Assembly (NCBI GenBank): GCA_945897565.1
Contig: CAMDFN010000016.1
Location: forward strand, 1-54,332
Length of the DNA stretch: 54,332 nt
Direction of reading: 5' to 3'
Origin: Chryseobacterium gleum
GTDB taxonomy: Bacteria; Bacteroidota; Bacteroidia; Flavobacteriales_D; Crocinitomicaceae
Position 1 is the first letter of the stretch; every line of letters starts with the position of its first letter. Below, one piece after another: positions 16,856-25,635 of this stretch. The translations under genes were made by a program, and so were the position numbers. Under the pieces are notes generated by a model. That model did not search any database and was not told the origin of the DNA. It was given only the letters and a program-made list of their open reading frames with translations.

Positions 16856-18271
16856 ATGAGCGCAAGTCGTTTAACCACCGAAGATAAGGCCCTAAAAATC
16901 AACCTGACCAAAGATATCTATGGTTGTTTTGCAGAAATTGGCGCAGGTCAGGAGGTTGCCGCTAACTTTTTCAAAGCAGGCGGAAGCTCAGGAACTATCG
17001 CCTATACGCAGTCTGCTTACGATATGAAAGTATCGGACTCAATGTACGGAGAAACCGTTCGTTACGTATGTGAAGAACGCTTGCTGACCATGCTGCAAAC
17101 TGAATTCAAGCACCTCCAAGAAATCTTGCCTGTCAAGAACCGAGATACTTGCTTTTTTGCGTTCTGCAACACCGTAGAGTCTCTCAATTACCACAAAACC
17201 AATCAAGGACACGGCTGGGTTGGGATGCGTTTTCAATTAGGACTCAACAAAAAACCCAACGACGTCATTTTGCACATCAAAATGCACGACAACAGCAATA
17301 AAGCACAACAAGAAGCTTTGGGTATTTTGGGTGTCAATCTCATCTATGCCTGTTATTTTCAATCGGGCAACATAGACGACTTCATCAATGGTATTGTGCA
17401 CCGCTTGCCACCAGAACGCATGGAAATCGATATGCTGCGCATTTCAGGCCCTGATTTTGAAAATACCGACAACCGCATTATCGCACTTAACTTAGTCAGA
17501 CGCGGCATCACCAACGCCACCATGTTTGATCTTGCCAAGAACGTTATGCAACCCTCTACAGCCCTCTACAAGAAAAACATCTTGCTCATGAGGGGGCGAT
17601 TTAGACCTGTTACCAAAGTGCATATCGACATGATCGAACGCGCTCGCGCAGCATTTGCCAAAGAAAAACGCGTCAAGCCAGAAGAACTAGAGGTTGTTTT
17701 TGAACTCACCCTCAAAGACCTCACCGCCGACGGCAAAATCTCCGACAAAGACTTCCTAGACCGCGCAGAATTACTCGGCTCTTTGGGCTATACAGTTATG
17801 GTTTCCAACTACCTCAAGCATTACAAAATGCTCGAATACCTCTCCTCAATTGCGCGAGGCAACTTAGTTGGCGTCATTATGGGCATCTACAATTTGCACA
17901 TTATTTTTGATGAAAAGTACTATGACAATTTACCGGGTGGTTTGCTAGAAGCATTTGGCCGAGGTTTTGGACACAACGTCAAGCTATACATTTATCCGGC
18001 CATTAATGTGGAGGACGGGAGCTTGTATCATTTAGGGAATATCAAACTCCCCGAAAATTTAATTGGTTTGCTAAATTACATGCGAGCCAATGATAAAATC
18101 ACAGCACTACAAGAATACGACACGAGTTTACTTCATATCCTTTCCGACGACGTATTGAGTAAAATCAAAGCGAATGCGCACAGTTGGGAAGACGACGTCC
18201 CTTATGAAGTAGTCAAGGCCATCAAATTTTTTGAACTCTTTGGCTACCAGCAAAAATTGGATAAGCACTAA
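16856..18271 (+). CDS. Conserved Bacteroidota protein with a nucleotidyltransferase-like motif, function unknown
   Basis: The 471-residue protein has a strongly conserved-looking N-terminus (IYGCFAEIGAGQEVAANFFKAGGSSGTIA). I recall homologues across Bacteroidota with inconsistent names, including nicotinate-nucleotide adenylyltransferase. Residues 246-259 read RGRFRPVTKVHIDM, reminiscent of the GRFQPxHxGH motif of NMN adenylyltransferases, but the second His is replaced (H256-I-D). Later blocks include FDEKYY and GGLLEAFGRGFG. It has no signal peptide. It follows the di-haem gene by one base and shares a base (TAATG) with the WYL regulator, so it is probably co-transcribed with both. Confidence 0.65.
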   Translation: MSASRLTTEDKALKINLTKDIYGCFAEIGAGQEVAANFFKAGGSSGTIAYTQSAYDMKVSDSMYGETVRYVCEERLLTMLQTEFKHLQEILPVKNRDTCFFAFCNTVESLNYHKTNQGHGWVGMRFQLGLNKKPNDVILHIKMHDNSNKAQQEALGILGVNLIYACYFQSGNIDDFINGIVHRLPPERMEIDMLRISGPDFENTDNRIIALNLVRRGITNATMFDLAKNVMQPSTALYKKNILLMRGRFRPVTKVHIDMIERARAAFAKEKRVKPEELEVVFELTLKDLTADGKISDKDFLDRAELLGSLGYTVMVSNYLKHYKMLEYLSSIARGNLVGVIMGIYNLHIIFDEKYYDNLPGGLLEAFGRGFGHNVKLYIYPAINVEDGSLYHLGNIKLPENLIGLLNYMRANDKITALQEYDTSLLHILSDDVLSKIKANAHSWEDDVPYEVVKAIKFFELFGYQQKLDKH

Positions 18272-19278
18272 TGCCTCACATAAAAAATGCGCTGATCCGT
18301 TACCGCATCATCGACAGGATGCTGCGCAATAAGTACAAGACTTATCCGTCAAAAGAAGCGCTGCGTTCTGCTTGTGAAGATTCACTTTTTGGATCGGAGT
18401 CAGGCGCCCATATTTGTGCTTCCACCATCGAAAAAGACCTCTTCACGATGAAAATGGAACACGACGCCCCCATTCGCTACAGCAAAAAAAATGGCGGCTA
18501 CTTTTACGAAGACCCCAACTTCAGTATCAACGATGTCCCGCTTTCAGAAGACGAATTGTCATCGATCCGCTTTGCCGTTTCTACACTTCAACAGTTTAGA
18601 GAAGTTCCTTTCTTTCAGCAATTTGGAATGGCCATAGACAAAATTGTAGACCGCGTGGCGGTGGGCGACCAAAGCCCAGAAATGTCTAAATTTATTCAGT
18701 TTGAAGCAGCGGTTTCTACCGGTGGCAATGAATACTTACCTATGCTTTTGGAAGGTATTCAGGCGCAAAAACGGGTGTGGTTTATGTACACAAGTTTTCA
18801 GCAACAACAGTCCAAACCCAGAAAAGTGAGTCCTTTATTTTTGAAGGAGTACCGCAACCGTTGGTACCTCATCTCTTACGATATTCAAAAACAAGACATC
18901 ATGACCTTCGCGCTCGACCGCATGACCGAACTCCAACTATTAGATGAAGCAGCGCAAATACCTACCGATTTCGACGCCGCAGACTACTTTCGCGACTCAA
19001 TTGGCATCACTGCATTTAAAGGAGAAGCCCTTCGAATTGTCTTGAAAGCTGATGCCATTGCAGCGCGCTATATCGAGACCCAAGCATTTCATCACTCACA
19101 AAAACTGCTAGAAAAGCAAGTTGCCTTCAGTATTTTTGAGTTGCGCATTTTAGTAACCGAAGAATTTATCCGAAACTTACTTGGATACGCCGGAGAGGTG
19201 GAAGTGCTCGAACCTGCAAGTTTGCGCAGCACCTTAAAAGAACGCGGCCAAGCATTACTCAATCGTTATCAATCCTAA
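18271..19278 (+). CDS. WYL-domain transcriptional regulator
   Basis: The 335-residue protein has an N-terminal winged-HTH-like region (RYRIIDRMLRNKYKTYPSKEAL, then STIEKDLFTMK) and a WYL domain with KPRKVSPLFLKEYRNRWYLISYD and FALDRM. A C-terminal WCX-like extension follows. WYL proteins bind nucleotide or nucleic-acid ligands and regulate stress and defence genes. Coupling by TAATG to the upstream gene of unknown function suggests they work together. The next gene starts four bases downstream. Confidence 0.87.
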   Translation: MPHIKNALIRYRIIDRMLRNKYKTYPSKEALRSACEDSLFGSESGAHICASTIEKDLFTMKMEHDAPIRYSKKNGGYFYEDPNFSINDVPLSEDELSSIRFAVSTLQQFREVPFFQQFGMAIDKIVDRVAVGDQSPEMSKFIQFEAAVSTGGNEYLPMLLEGIQAQKRVWFMYTSFQQQQSKPRKVSPLFLKEYRNRWYLISYDIQKQDIMTFALDRMTELQLLDEAAQIPTDFDAADYFRDSIGITAFKGEALRIVLKADAIAARYIETQAFHHSQKLLEKQVAFSIFELRILVTEEFIRNLLGYAGEVEVLEPASLRSTLKERGQALLNRYQS

Positions 19279-19282
19279 AAAT

Positions 19283-20059
19283 ATGTCAGCAATTATCTCT
19301 CATTTTGAAGAGGGCGTTCTTACGCTCACATTGAACAGACCCAATGTATTTAATTCTTTCAACCGCACCATGGCTTTGCAATTGCAAGCCGAACTCGATC
19401 GCTGCAGTTCAGATATAAGCGTTAGAGCAGTAGTGCTAACGGGCGAAGGAAAAGCGTTTTGTGCGGGTCAAGATTTAGCCGAAGCCACCGATCCTGACGG
19501 GCCAGCTTTGCAAAAAATAGTGTCCGAACACTACAACCCGATTATCTTGAAAATACGCGCGCTGGAAAAACCTGTTATTGCAGCCGTTAACGGTGTTGCG
19601 GCGGGTGCGGGTGCAAATATCGCCTTAGCGTGTGACCTCGTATTGGCCAAAGAAAGCGCCTCTTTTATTCAAGCCTTTTCCAAAATTGGCCTCATTCCAG
19701 ATTCTGGCGGCACCTTTTTGCTTCCGCGTTTAGTGGGGCTGCAAAAAGCGATGGCCCTCATGATGACCGCAGAAAAAGTAGCCGCAAAAGATGCCGAGCA
19801 AATGAACATGATTTACAAAGCTGTTGCAGACGAAGACTTCAATGAAACAGTGAGCAAACTTGCGCGCCAATTGGCTCAAATGCCCACCAAAGGTTTAGGG
19901 CTCACCAAAAGAGCGCTGAATCTGAGTTTGTATAATTCATTAGAAAGTCAATTGAAAATTGAAGAAATCTTACAGACAGAAGCTGGTCAGACCAATGACT
20001 TCAAAGAAGGTGTGGGTGCTTTTCTCGAAAAAAGAAACCCTGAATTTAAAGGAAACTAA
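19283..20059 (+). CDS. Enoyl-CoA hydratase/isomerase, PaaG-like
   Basis: The 258-residue crotonase-fold protein shows LTLNRPNVFNSFN, GKAFCAGQDL, the oxyanion block GVAAGAGANIALACD and GLIPDSGGTFLLPRLVG with the Asp typical of PaaG (oxepin-forming 1,2-epoxyphenylacetyl-CoA isomerase). The 3-hydroxyacyl-CoA dehydrogenase gene begins one base after its stop. The rest of the phenylacetate pathway is not in the window, so the substrate could also be a fatty acyl-CoA. Confidence 0.87.
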   Translation: MSAIISHFEEGVLTLTLNRPNVFNSFNRTMALQLQAELDRCSSDISVRAVVLTGEGKAFCAGQDLAEATDPDGPALQKIVSEHYNPIILKIRALEKPVIAAVNGVAAGAGANIALACDLVLAKESASFIQAFSKIGLIPDSGGTFLLPRLVGLQKAMALMMTAEKVAAKDAEQMNMIYKAVADEDFNETVSKLARQLAQMPTKGLGLTKRALNLSLYNSLESQLKIEEILQTEAGQTNDFKEGVGAFLEKRNPEFKGN

Positions 20060-20060
20060 G

Positions 20061-21224
20061 ATGAAAAATATCATTGGTGTAATTGGCGCTGGCACAATGG
20101 GGGCTGGCATTGCGCAAGTAGCAGCCCAGAGCGGGCATCGTGTCGTGCTGAGCGACACCAACCCCGAACAACTATTGCGCGCCGAACAACAAATCAAAAA
20201 AAGTATTGAAAAACTAGTAGAGAAAGGGAAGTTTTCGGCTCAATCAGGCCAAGAAATTCTTGAAAACCTACAGTTTTCTACCCAACTCAGCGACCACAGT
20301 GCCGCAAGTTTGGTCATAGAAGCCATTGTTGAAAATCTCGCGGTCAAGCACCAAGTTTTTACGCAACTAGAGCAAGTGGTAAGCCCTTCGTGTGTATTGG
20401 CAAGCAATACTTCTTCTTTATCGATTGCCTCTATCGGTGCTTGCATGCAAGATGCCAGTAGATTCATGGGCATCCATTTTTTCAATCCGGCAACAATTAT
20501 GCCGCTTGTAGAAGTGATTCCAGGTGTAGCGACAGCCCTTGAATACACCAACCAAATTGAACAATTGATTTCTAGTTGGCATAAAACAGTGGTTGTCTGC
20601 AAAGACACGCCCGGTTTTATTGTCAATAGAGTGGCGCGTCCTTTTTATGGTGAAGCACTGCGCATTTATGAAGAAGGTTTGGCAGACTTCGCCACTATTG
20701 ACTGGGCCATGACCGAAATAGGTGGTTTCAAGATGGGGCCATTTACCCTCATGGACTACATCGGTAACGACATCAATTATACCGTCACTGAAACCGTTTT
20801 TGCCGCATTTTACTACGACCCGCGTTTCAAGCCCTCTTTTACCCAAAAACGCCACATGGAAGCTGGCTTTTTAGGAAGAAAAACCAACAGAGGATTTTAT
20901 GACTACAAAGAAGGCAACGCCCTGCCTGCTCCAATTAAAGACCACGTCTTGGGCAAGACTATTTTTGAACGCATCCTCGTTCTATTGATCAATGAAGCAG
21001 CCGATGCGGTTTTCATGCAAGTAGCCAGCCCAACAGCTATAGATCTGGCCATGACCAAAGGGGTCAACTACCCAAAAGGTCTGTTGGCTTGGGCAGATGA
21101 ACTCGGCGCTGCTTGGGTACTCGCACAACTAGAATCCTTATTTGCAGAATACGGCGAAGACCGCTACAGACCTAATCCTTTGCTGCGCAGAAAAGCACGC
21201 GAGCAAAGCAAATTTATTTTGTAA
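20061..21224 (+). CDS. 3-hydroxyacyl-CoA dehydrogenase (PaaH/FadB-like)
   Basis: The 387-residue enzyme has the Rossmann start IGVIGAGTMGAGIAQ, the SNTSSLSI and FMGIHFFNPA blocks and a C-terminal domain with DTPGFIVNRV and GPFTLMDYIG. A second partial C-terminal domain (AMTKGVNYPKGLLAW) follows. It oxidises 3-hydroxyacyl-CoA with NAD. The ATG at 20061 gives the canonical N-terminus; upstream frame extension overlaps paaG. The stop codon overlaps the metK -7 element. Confidence 0.92.
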   Translation: MKNIIGVIGAGTMGAGIAQVAAQSGHRVVLSDTNPEQLLRAEQQIKKSIEKLVEKGKFSAQSGQEILENLQFSTQLSDHSAASLVIEAIVENLAVKHQVFTQLEQVVSPSCVLASNTSSLSIASIGACMQDASRFMGIHFFNPATIMPLVEVIPGVATALEYTNQIEQLISSWHKTVVVCKDTPGFIVNRVARPFYGEALRIYEEGLADFATIDWAMTEIGGFKMGPFTLMDYIGNDINYTVTETVFAAFYYDPRFKPSFTQKRHMEAGFLGRKTNRGFYDYKEGNALPAPIKDHVLGKTIFERILVLLINEAADAVFMQVASPTAIDLAMTKGVNYPKGLLAWADELGAAWVLAQLESLFAEYGEDRYRPNPLLRRKAREQSKFIL

Positions 21225-21229
21225 CTTTG
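21222..21229 (+). promoter_or_regulatory. -7 element of metK
   Basis: TAACTTTG, followed by C as often seen in the group, ends 20 nt before the metK ATG and overlaps the stop codon of the preceding gene. No riboswitch-like leader fits in the 20-nt leader. Confidence 0.5.
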
Positions 21230-21249
21230 CGACCTAATAAATCAAGTTC

Positions 21250-22506
21250 ATGTCATACTTATTTACATCAGAGTCCGTTTCAGAAGGGCACCCAGATAAA
21301 GTATCTGATCAAATTTCAGATGCACTCATAGATAACTTTATGGCTTTTGACCCGAGTTCAAAAGTAGCTTGCGAAACCCTCGTAACGACAGGTCAGGTTG
21401 TGTTAGCGGGCGAAGTAAAGTCTTCAGTATACCTCGACGTTCAAAAAATTGCCCGCGAAACCATTCGCAAAATTGGCTACACGAAGTCTGAATATATGTT
21501 TGATGCCAACTCTTGTGGTATCTTATCTGCTATTCACGAGCAATCTTCGGACATCAATCAAGGTGTAGAGCGCAGCAATCCAGAAGACCAAGGCGCTGGC
21601 GACCAAGGCATGATGTTTGGCTATGCGACCAAAGAAACCGACAACTACATGCCCTTGGCACTAGACCTCGCTCACAAGATTTTGGAAGAAATGTCTGCCA
21701 TTCGCAACAACGAAGCAGCACTCATTCCTTACTTGCGTCCAGATGCGAAGTCTCAAGTAACTATCGAATATTCCGACGACAACGTGCCGCAACGCATCGA
21801 CACAATTGTAGTTTCTACCCAACACGACGACTTCGCCCCTGAAGCAGAAATGTTGGCCAAAATCAAAAAAGACATCATTGAAATCGTGATTCCACGCGTC
21901 AAAGCGAAACTTACGCCTGCATTACAAGCGCTTTTCAATGACGCAATCACTTACCATATCAACCCAACAGGCAAGTTTGTCATCGGTGGCCCACATGGTG
22001 ACACCGGCCTTACTGGTCGTAAAATCATCGTAGATACTTATGGTGGCAAAGGTGCACACGGTGGTGGTGCTTTCTCTGGAAAAGACCCCTCTAAAGTAGA
22101 CCGCTCCGCGGCTTACGCAACGCGTCATATCGCTAAAAATATGGTAGCTGCAGGTTTGTGCGACGAAGTTCTTGTTCAGGTTTCTTACGCAATTGGCGTG
22201 GCTGAACCTTGTGGTTTGTATATCAACACCTACGGCACTTCTAAGGTTGCTATGTCCGATGGTGAAATGGCTACCAAAATTGGCGAAATCTTCGACATGC
22301 GTCCATACTTTATTGAGCAGCGCCTCAAATTGCGCAATCCTATTTACCAAGAAACAGCTGCTTATGGCCACATGGGTCGCAAGAATGAAGTTGTTACCAA
22401 ACACTTTACAGCACCTGATGGCACAAAAGTAAGCCGCGAGGTAGAACTCTTCACTTGGGAAAAACTCGATTACGTAGATCAAGTCAAAACGGCTTTCGGC
22501 CTTTAA
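21250..22506 (+). CDS. metK: S-adenosylmethionine synthetase
   Basis: MetK makes S-adenosylmethionine from methionine and ATP. The 418-residue protein contains [12 protein letters not shown] at the start, [12 protein letters not shown], and [25 protein letters not shown], the metal- and phosphate-binding blocks. Its length is normal. A strong terminator follows, then mtnA of the methionine salvage pathway, so SAM production and recycling genes sit side by side. Confidence 0.98.
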   Translation: MSYLFTSESVSEGHPDKVSDQISDALIDNFMAFDPSSKVACETLVTTGQVVLAGEVKSSVYLDVQKIARETIRKIGYTKSEYMFDANSCGILSAIHEQSSDINQGVERSNPEDQGAGDQGMMFGYATKETDNYMPLALDLAHKILEEMSAIRNNEAALIPYLRPDAKSQVTIEYSDDNVPQRIDTIVVSTQHDDFAPEAEMLAKIKKDIIEIVIPRVKAKLTPALQALFNDAITYHINPTGKFVIGGPHGDTGLTGRKIIVDTYGGKGAHGGGAFSGKDPSKVDRSAAYATRHIAKNMVAAGLCDEVLVQVSYAIGVAEPCGLYINTYGTSKVAMSDGEMATKIGEIFDMRPYFIEQRLKLRNPIYQETAAYGHMGRKNEVVTKHFTAPDGTKVSREVELFTWEKLDYVDQVKTAFGL

Positions 22507-22517
22507 TCCATAACAAG

Positions 22518-22542
22518 AAAGCCCGTGCAAACGGGCTTTTTT
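22518..22542 (+). terminator. Intrinsic terminator after metK
   Basis: AAAGCCCGT (22518-22526), loop GCAA, ACGGGCTTT (22531-22539) and a run of six T form a textbook rho-independent terminator. It ends 13 bp before mtnA, for which no -7 element is seen in the gap. Confidence 0.85.
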
Positions 22543-22555
22543 CATTTTACACACT

Positions 22556-23647
22556 ATGTCAGCTACATTTAGAACCATCTGGACAAGCGCCCAAAGAGAT
22601 GTTGAAGTCATTGACCAACGCCAGTTACCACATGCTTACGTTGTGGTGCAATTGCTCACTTACAAAGATGCCGATTTAGCCATCCGCAGCATGACTGTCA
22701 GGGGTGCGCCACTGATTGGCGCTACCGCTGCGTACGGTATTTTTCTTGCGGTACGCGAAATGATCAAAGAAGGGCACGACGGCCTATTTTTAGATGAAGC
22801 CTTCAGCACATTGAGAGCGTCGCGCCCCACGGCCGTAAATTTATTTTGGGCCCTAGACCGCATGCGAACAGCATTAGATAATGCAACTGACTTTTTAGAA
22901 GCAGCCTGGACCGAAGCCGGACGAATTGTTGAAGAAGACATCGAAACTTGCCGCATGATTGGCGTGCACGGCTTGCCACTGATTGAGGCCATCGCTGCTC
23001 AAAAAAATGGCGAACCCGTCCAGATCCTGACGCATTGCAATGCCGGAATGTTGGGCTGCATCGAATGGGGTACCATTACCTCTCCAATTTATCAAGCGGT
23101 TCAAAAAGGCATCAAGGTGCATGTTTGGATAGACGAAACCCGCCCGCGCAACCAAGGCGCCAACCTTACCGCTTACGAACTTACACGCCATGGTGTGCCG
23201 CACACGCTTATTGTAGACAACACTGGTGGGCACCTCATGCAACACCAAATGGTAGACCTCGTTATTGTTGGTACAGACCGCACCACCCGCAACGGTGACG
23301 TCGCCAACAAAATTGGCACTTATCTAAAGGCCTTGGCAGCAAAAGACAACAACATTCCATTTTATGTGGCACTGCCATCCACCACCCTCGACATGACCAT
23401 CCGAGACGGCCTAAAAGAAATTCCGATCGAGGAGCGCGACCAAAATGAAGTCAAATATGTCATCGGTAAATCAGCAGCTGGCAACATAGAACCCGTTCTC
23501 ATTTGCCCTGAAACCACACCCGCAGCCAATTACGGCTTTGATGTAACGCCAGCGCGTTTGGTGAGCGGCCTCATTACCGAGCGCGGCATTTGCGCAGCGT
23601 CAGAAGAAGGAATTCTTTCTTTGTTTCCAGAATATATTTCAAAATAA
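22556..23647 (+). CDS. mtnA: S-methyl-5-thioribose-1-phosphate isomerase
   Basis: MtnA converts methylthioribose-1-phosphate to methylthioribulose-1-phosphate in methionine salvage. The 363-residue protein has SMTVRGAPLIGATAAYG, the catalytic Cys161 in THCNAGML and Asp241 in GTDRTTRNGDVANKIGT. No other mtn genes are nearby. Paralogous eIF2B-like ribose-1,5-bisphosphate isomerases are the alternative, but the motifs and length favour MtnA. Its stop codon is directly followed by the 13-bp tandem array. Confidence 0.93.
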   Translation: MSATFRTIWTSAQRDVEVIDQRQLPHAYVVVQLLTYKDADLAIRSMTVRGAPLIGATAAYGIFLAVREMIKEGHDGLFLDEAFSTLRASRPTAVNLFWALDRMRTALDNATDFLEAAWTEAGRIVEEDIETCRMIGVHGLPLIEAIAAQKNGEPVQILTHCNAGMLGCIEWGTITSPIYQAVQKGIKVHVWIDETRPRNQGANLTAYELTRHGVPHTLIVDNTGGHLMQHQMVDLVIVGTDRTTRNGDVANKIGTYLKALAAKDNNIPFYVALPSTTLDMTIRDGLKEIPIEERDQNEVKYVIGKSAAGNIEPVLICPETTPAANYGFDVTPARLVSGLITERGICAASEEGILSLFPEYISK

Positions 23648-23748
23648 TGATTTGAATGAATGATTTGAATGAATGATTTGAATGAATGATTTGAATGAAT
23701 GATTTGAATGAATGATTTGAATGAATGATTTGAATGAATGATTTGAAT
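23648..23748. repeat. Eight-copy 13-bp tandem repeat
   Basis: TGATTTGAATGAA repeats at 23648, 23661, 23674, 23687, 23700, 23713, 23726 and 23739; the last copy breaks off after TGATTTGAAT. Copies are identical. The array starts at the base after the mtnA stop and ends just before the promoter of the secreted hydrolase. Such an array is prone to slipped-strand copy-number change. Confidence 0.95.
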
Positions 23749-23753
23749 TAACT

Positions 23754-23783
23754 TTTGATGAAAAATAGTGCTCATTACCTTTA
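23754..23783 (+). promoter_or_regulatory. Candidate promoter of the alpha/beta hydrolase gene
   Basis: TTTG at 23754-23757, an 18-bp spacer and TACCTTTA at 23776-23783 (one mismatch to TAnnTTTG) lie 11 nt before the ATG at 23795. Each 13-bp repeat unit immediately upstream also contains TTTG. Confidence 0.45.
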
Positions 23784-23794
23784 AAAACTTGAAT

Positions 23795-25189
23795 ATGAAG
23801 CTCCATTATCTCTTACTGACAACAGTACTTTCTTTTGTACATCTAACGCTTCATTCACAAATCCAAGGAACTTGGCATAGCAACTTTCAGGTGGCGGGCA
23901 AGTCGCTTTTGATGGATTTACAAATTGAAGGTGTAGGGCGCGATGGTGCGGTTGTTGTTTCTATTCCGGATCAGCCCAAGCTGCAGCCCCAAACCATGGA
24001 AGACTTCGCTTTGTTTAGCGATAGTTTATGGTTCAGCTGGAAAATGATTGGCCTCACCTATGCTGCCAAACTACAAGGCGATTCTTTGGTTGGAACTATG
24101 GCGCAATCAGGCCTCACATGGAAAGCTGTCTTCTATAAAGATGTTCAAACCATAAAGGAAGTACAGGGCAAGATGCAAGACCCCAAAGCACCATTTCCTT
24201 ATCTTGAAAAAGAAATTGAGATTTCTACAGCCAAAAAAATCAAGATTTCGGGAAATTTCATTTTGCCCGAATTGGAGAAATCAAGTGCCTTTCCACTCGT
24301 CATTATGGTATCTGGCTCAGGGGCGCAAGACCGCGATTGTGAAATGCTCGGTCACAAACCTTTTTGGGTATTGGCTGATCATCTCGGTAGAAATGGTATT
24401 GCGTCTTACCGCTATGATGACAGAGGAGTTGGGGAATCAGGTGGGAAATTCGAAAGCGCTACACAAGTTGATTTCGCCAATGATTTGGTTGCCGTTATTC
24501 AGTACTTCAACGAAGTGTATCCAAAAGCTCAGATGTATATCTATGGGCACTCGGAAGGTGGCATGACCGCTTTGCGCGCAGCAGTTCAGACCAACAAAAT
24601 TGCTGGAATTATAGAAGCAGCATCGGTTGGAACGAGTGGTGCGCAAGTACTTATGGACCAACAATACCTGATCCCAGAAGCGATGGGTTTTTCTAAAGAA
24701 GAATGCCTTTGGAATCAGCGTTTGTATCAAAAAGGTGCAGAAATTGCCTTGAATAGTAACAGTAGTACGTTTACCAAAGCGTATAAAGAATGGTTGACAC
24801 AAGCATGGGATAGCATTCCGAGTAAACTTCTCGACGGCGCAAGCCAAGATGACTTACAAGGACAAATGACCGCCTTCTTTAATTCGGACTGGGCGCGTCA
24901 GTTTTTAGCCTTTGAGAGCAAAACATATCTGGCACAATTGAACTTGCCATTTTTAGTCATCAACGGATCTAAAGATGTTCAGGTACCAGCGCTTTCAAAT
25001 CAAGAAGGATTCAAAAAGACAATGAGTGCTACTTCTTTAGAGAAAAGTACTTTTTATATTTTGGATGGCGCCAATCATTTGTTTCAGCAATGCAAGGAAT
25101 GTAATCTAAGCGAATATGCAAGCCTTGAGCAAACGCTAGACCCTCAAATAATGACTTGGCTTACATCATGGATTTTGGCACAGCCGTAA
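23795..25189 (+). CDS. Secreted alpha/beta hydrolase
   Basis: The 464-residue protein has a signal peptide (LHYLLLTTVLSFVHLTLHS), an N-terminal ~120-residue beta domain (GTWHSNFQVAGKSLLMDLQI) and a hydrolase domain with MVSGSGAQDRD, YRYDDRGVGESGG, the nucleophile elbow YGHSEGGM, an acid site near LVINGSKDVQVP and a His in DGANHLFQ. Proteins of this layout are esterase or peptidase-like enzymes; the substrate is not evident. The ATG at 23795 gives the signal peptide. Its 3' end overlaps the LysR remnant by 29 bp. Confidence 0.88.
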   Translation: MKLHYLLLTTVLSFVHLTLHSQIQGTWHSNFQVAGKSLLMDLQIEGVGRDGAVVVSIPDQPKLQPQTMEDFALFSDSLWFSWKMIGLTYAAKLQGDSLVGTMAQSGLTWKAVFYKDVQTIKEVQGKMQDPKAPFPYLEKEIEISTAKKIKISGNFILPELEKSSAFPLVIMVSGSGAQDRDCEMLGHKPFWVLADHLGRNGIASYRYDDRGVGESGGKFESATQVDFANDLVAVIQYFNEVYPKAQMYIYGHSEGGMTALRAAVQTNKIAGIIEAASVGTSGAQVLMDQQYLIPEAMGFSKEECLWNQRLYQKGAEIALNSNSSTFTKAYKEWLTQAWDSIPSKLLDGASQDDLQGQMTAFFNSDWARQFLAFESKTYLAQLNLPFLVINGSKDVQVPALSNQEGFKKTMSATSLEKSTFYILDGANHLFQQCKECNLSEYASLEQTLDPQIMTWLTSWILAQP

Positions 25190-25616
25190 GGCCATCGATA
25201 TAACCGAAGTTCTTCTCGATGATTTGCGGCATGTTTTCCTGCAAATAATTTTTAAAGGCCTCAGCAGCGCCATTGTGTTTCTTGCCCTTAGGCCAAACTA
25301 CGCGCCACATAGATTCTAGCGGTAAATCTGGCAACTTTGATACGGTTAGCTGACCCAACTGCAGTTCATTGCGGATACCGATAAGTGGCATGATAGAGTA
25401 TCCTAAGCCAGCAACAAGCGCTTGCTTGACAGCTTCATTAGAAGTGAGCTGTATATGACGCCGCACTTGTATTTGATGGCTGCTCAGGTATTCATCTAGT
25501 GCTTTTCTAGTGGCTGAACCTGTTTCGCGTTTGACCCACGTAATATCCTCGAGCTCTTTGTACCCAGTGTCTTTTTTAGGGAAGGAAAGTGGTTCCTTGC
25601 CAACTAATTTATCGAT
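25161..25616 (-). pseudogene. 5'-truncated LysR-type regulator (effector-domain C-terminal half only)
   Basis: About 150 codons match the second half of a LysR substrate-binding domain: DKLVGKEPLSFPKK, VKRETGSATRKALDEYL, LTSNEAVKQALVAGLGYSIMPLIG and a W.V.WPKGKK end. The HTH domain and first effector subdomain (~150-160 residues expected) are absent. Homology stops near 25616, only 20 bp from the divergent SDR start, and the open frame then runs into antisense SDR sequence without a start codon. The first possible start is GTG 25466. A deletion has removed the 5' end; the fragment cannot act as a DNA-binding regulator. Confidence 0.8.
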
Positions 25617-25635
25617 ATTATAAGTAATTTTATCA

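Noticed and set aside
16856..18271. Confident NMN adenylyltransferase annotation
   Set aside because: Only a partial motif is present, the second His of HxGH is missing, and the protein is about twice the usual size.
21225..21249. SAM riboswitch upstream of metK
   Set aside because: The leader after the -7 element is under 20 nt, too short for any known SAM-binding RNA.
21922..22611. 229-codon minus-strand frame opposite metK
   Set aside because: It lies antisense to the highly conserved metK and shows no domain features.
23530..23775. 81-codon minus-strand frame with repeated IIHSNHSFKSF peptides
   Set aside because: It is the translation of the 13-bp tandem array plus antisense mtnA; no start signal and no homology pattern.
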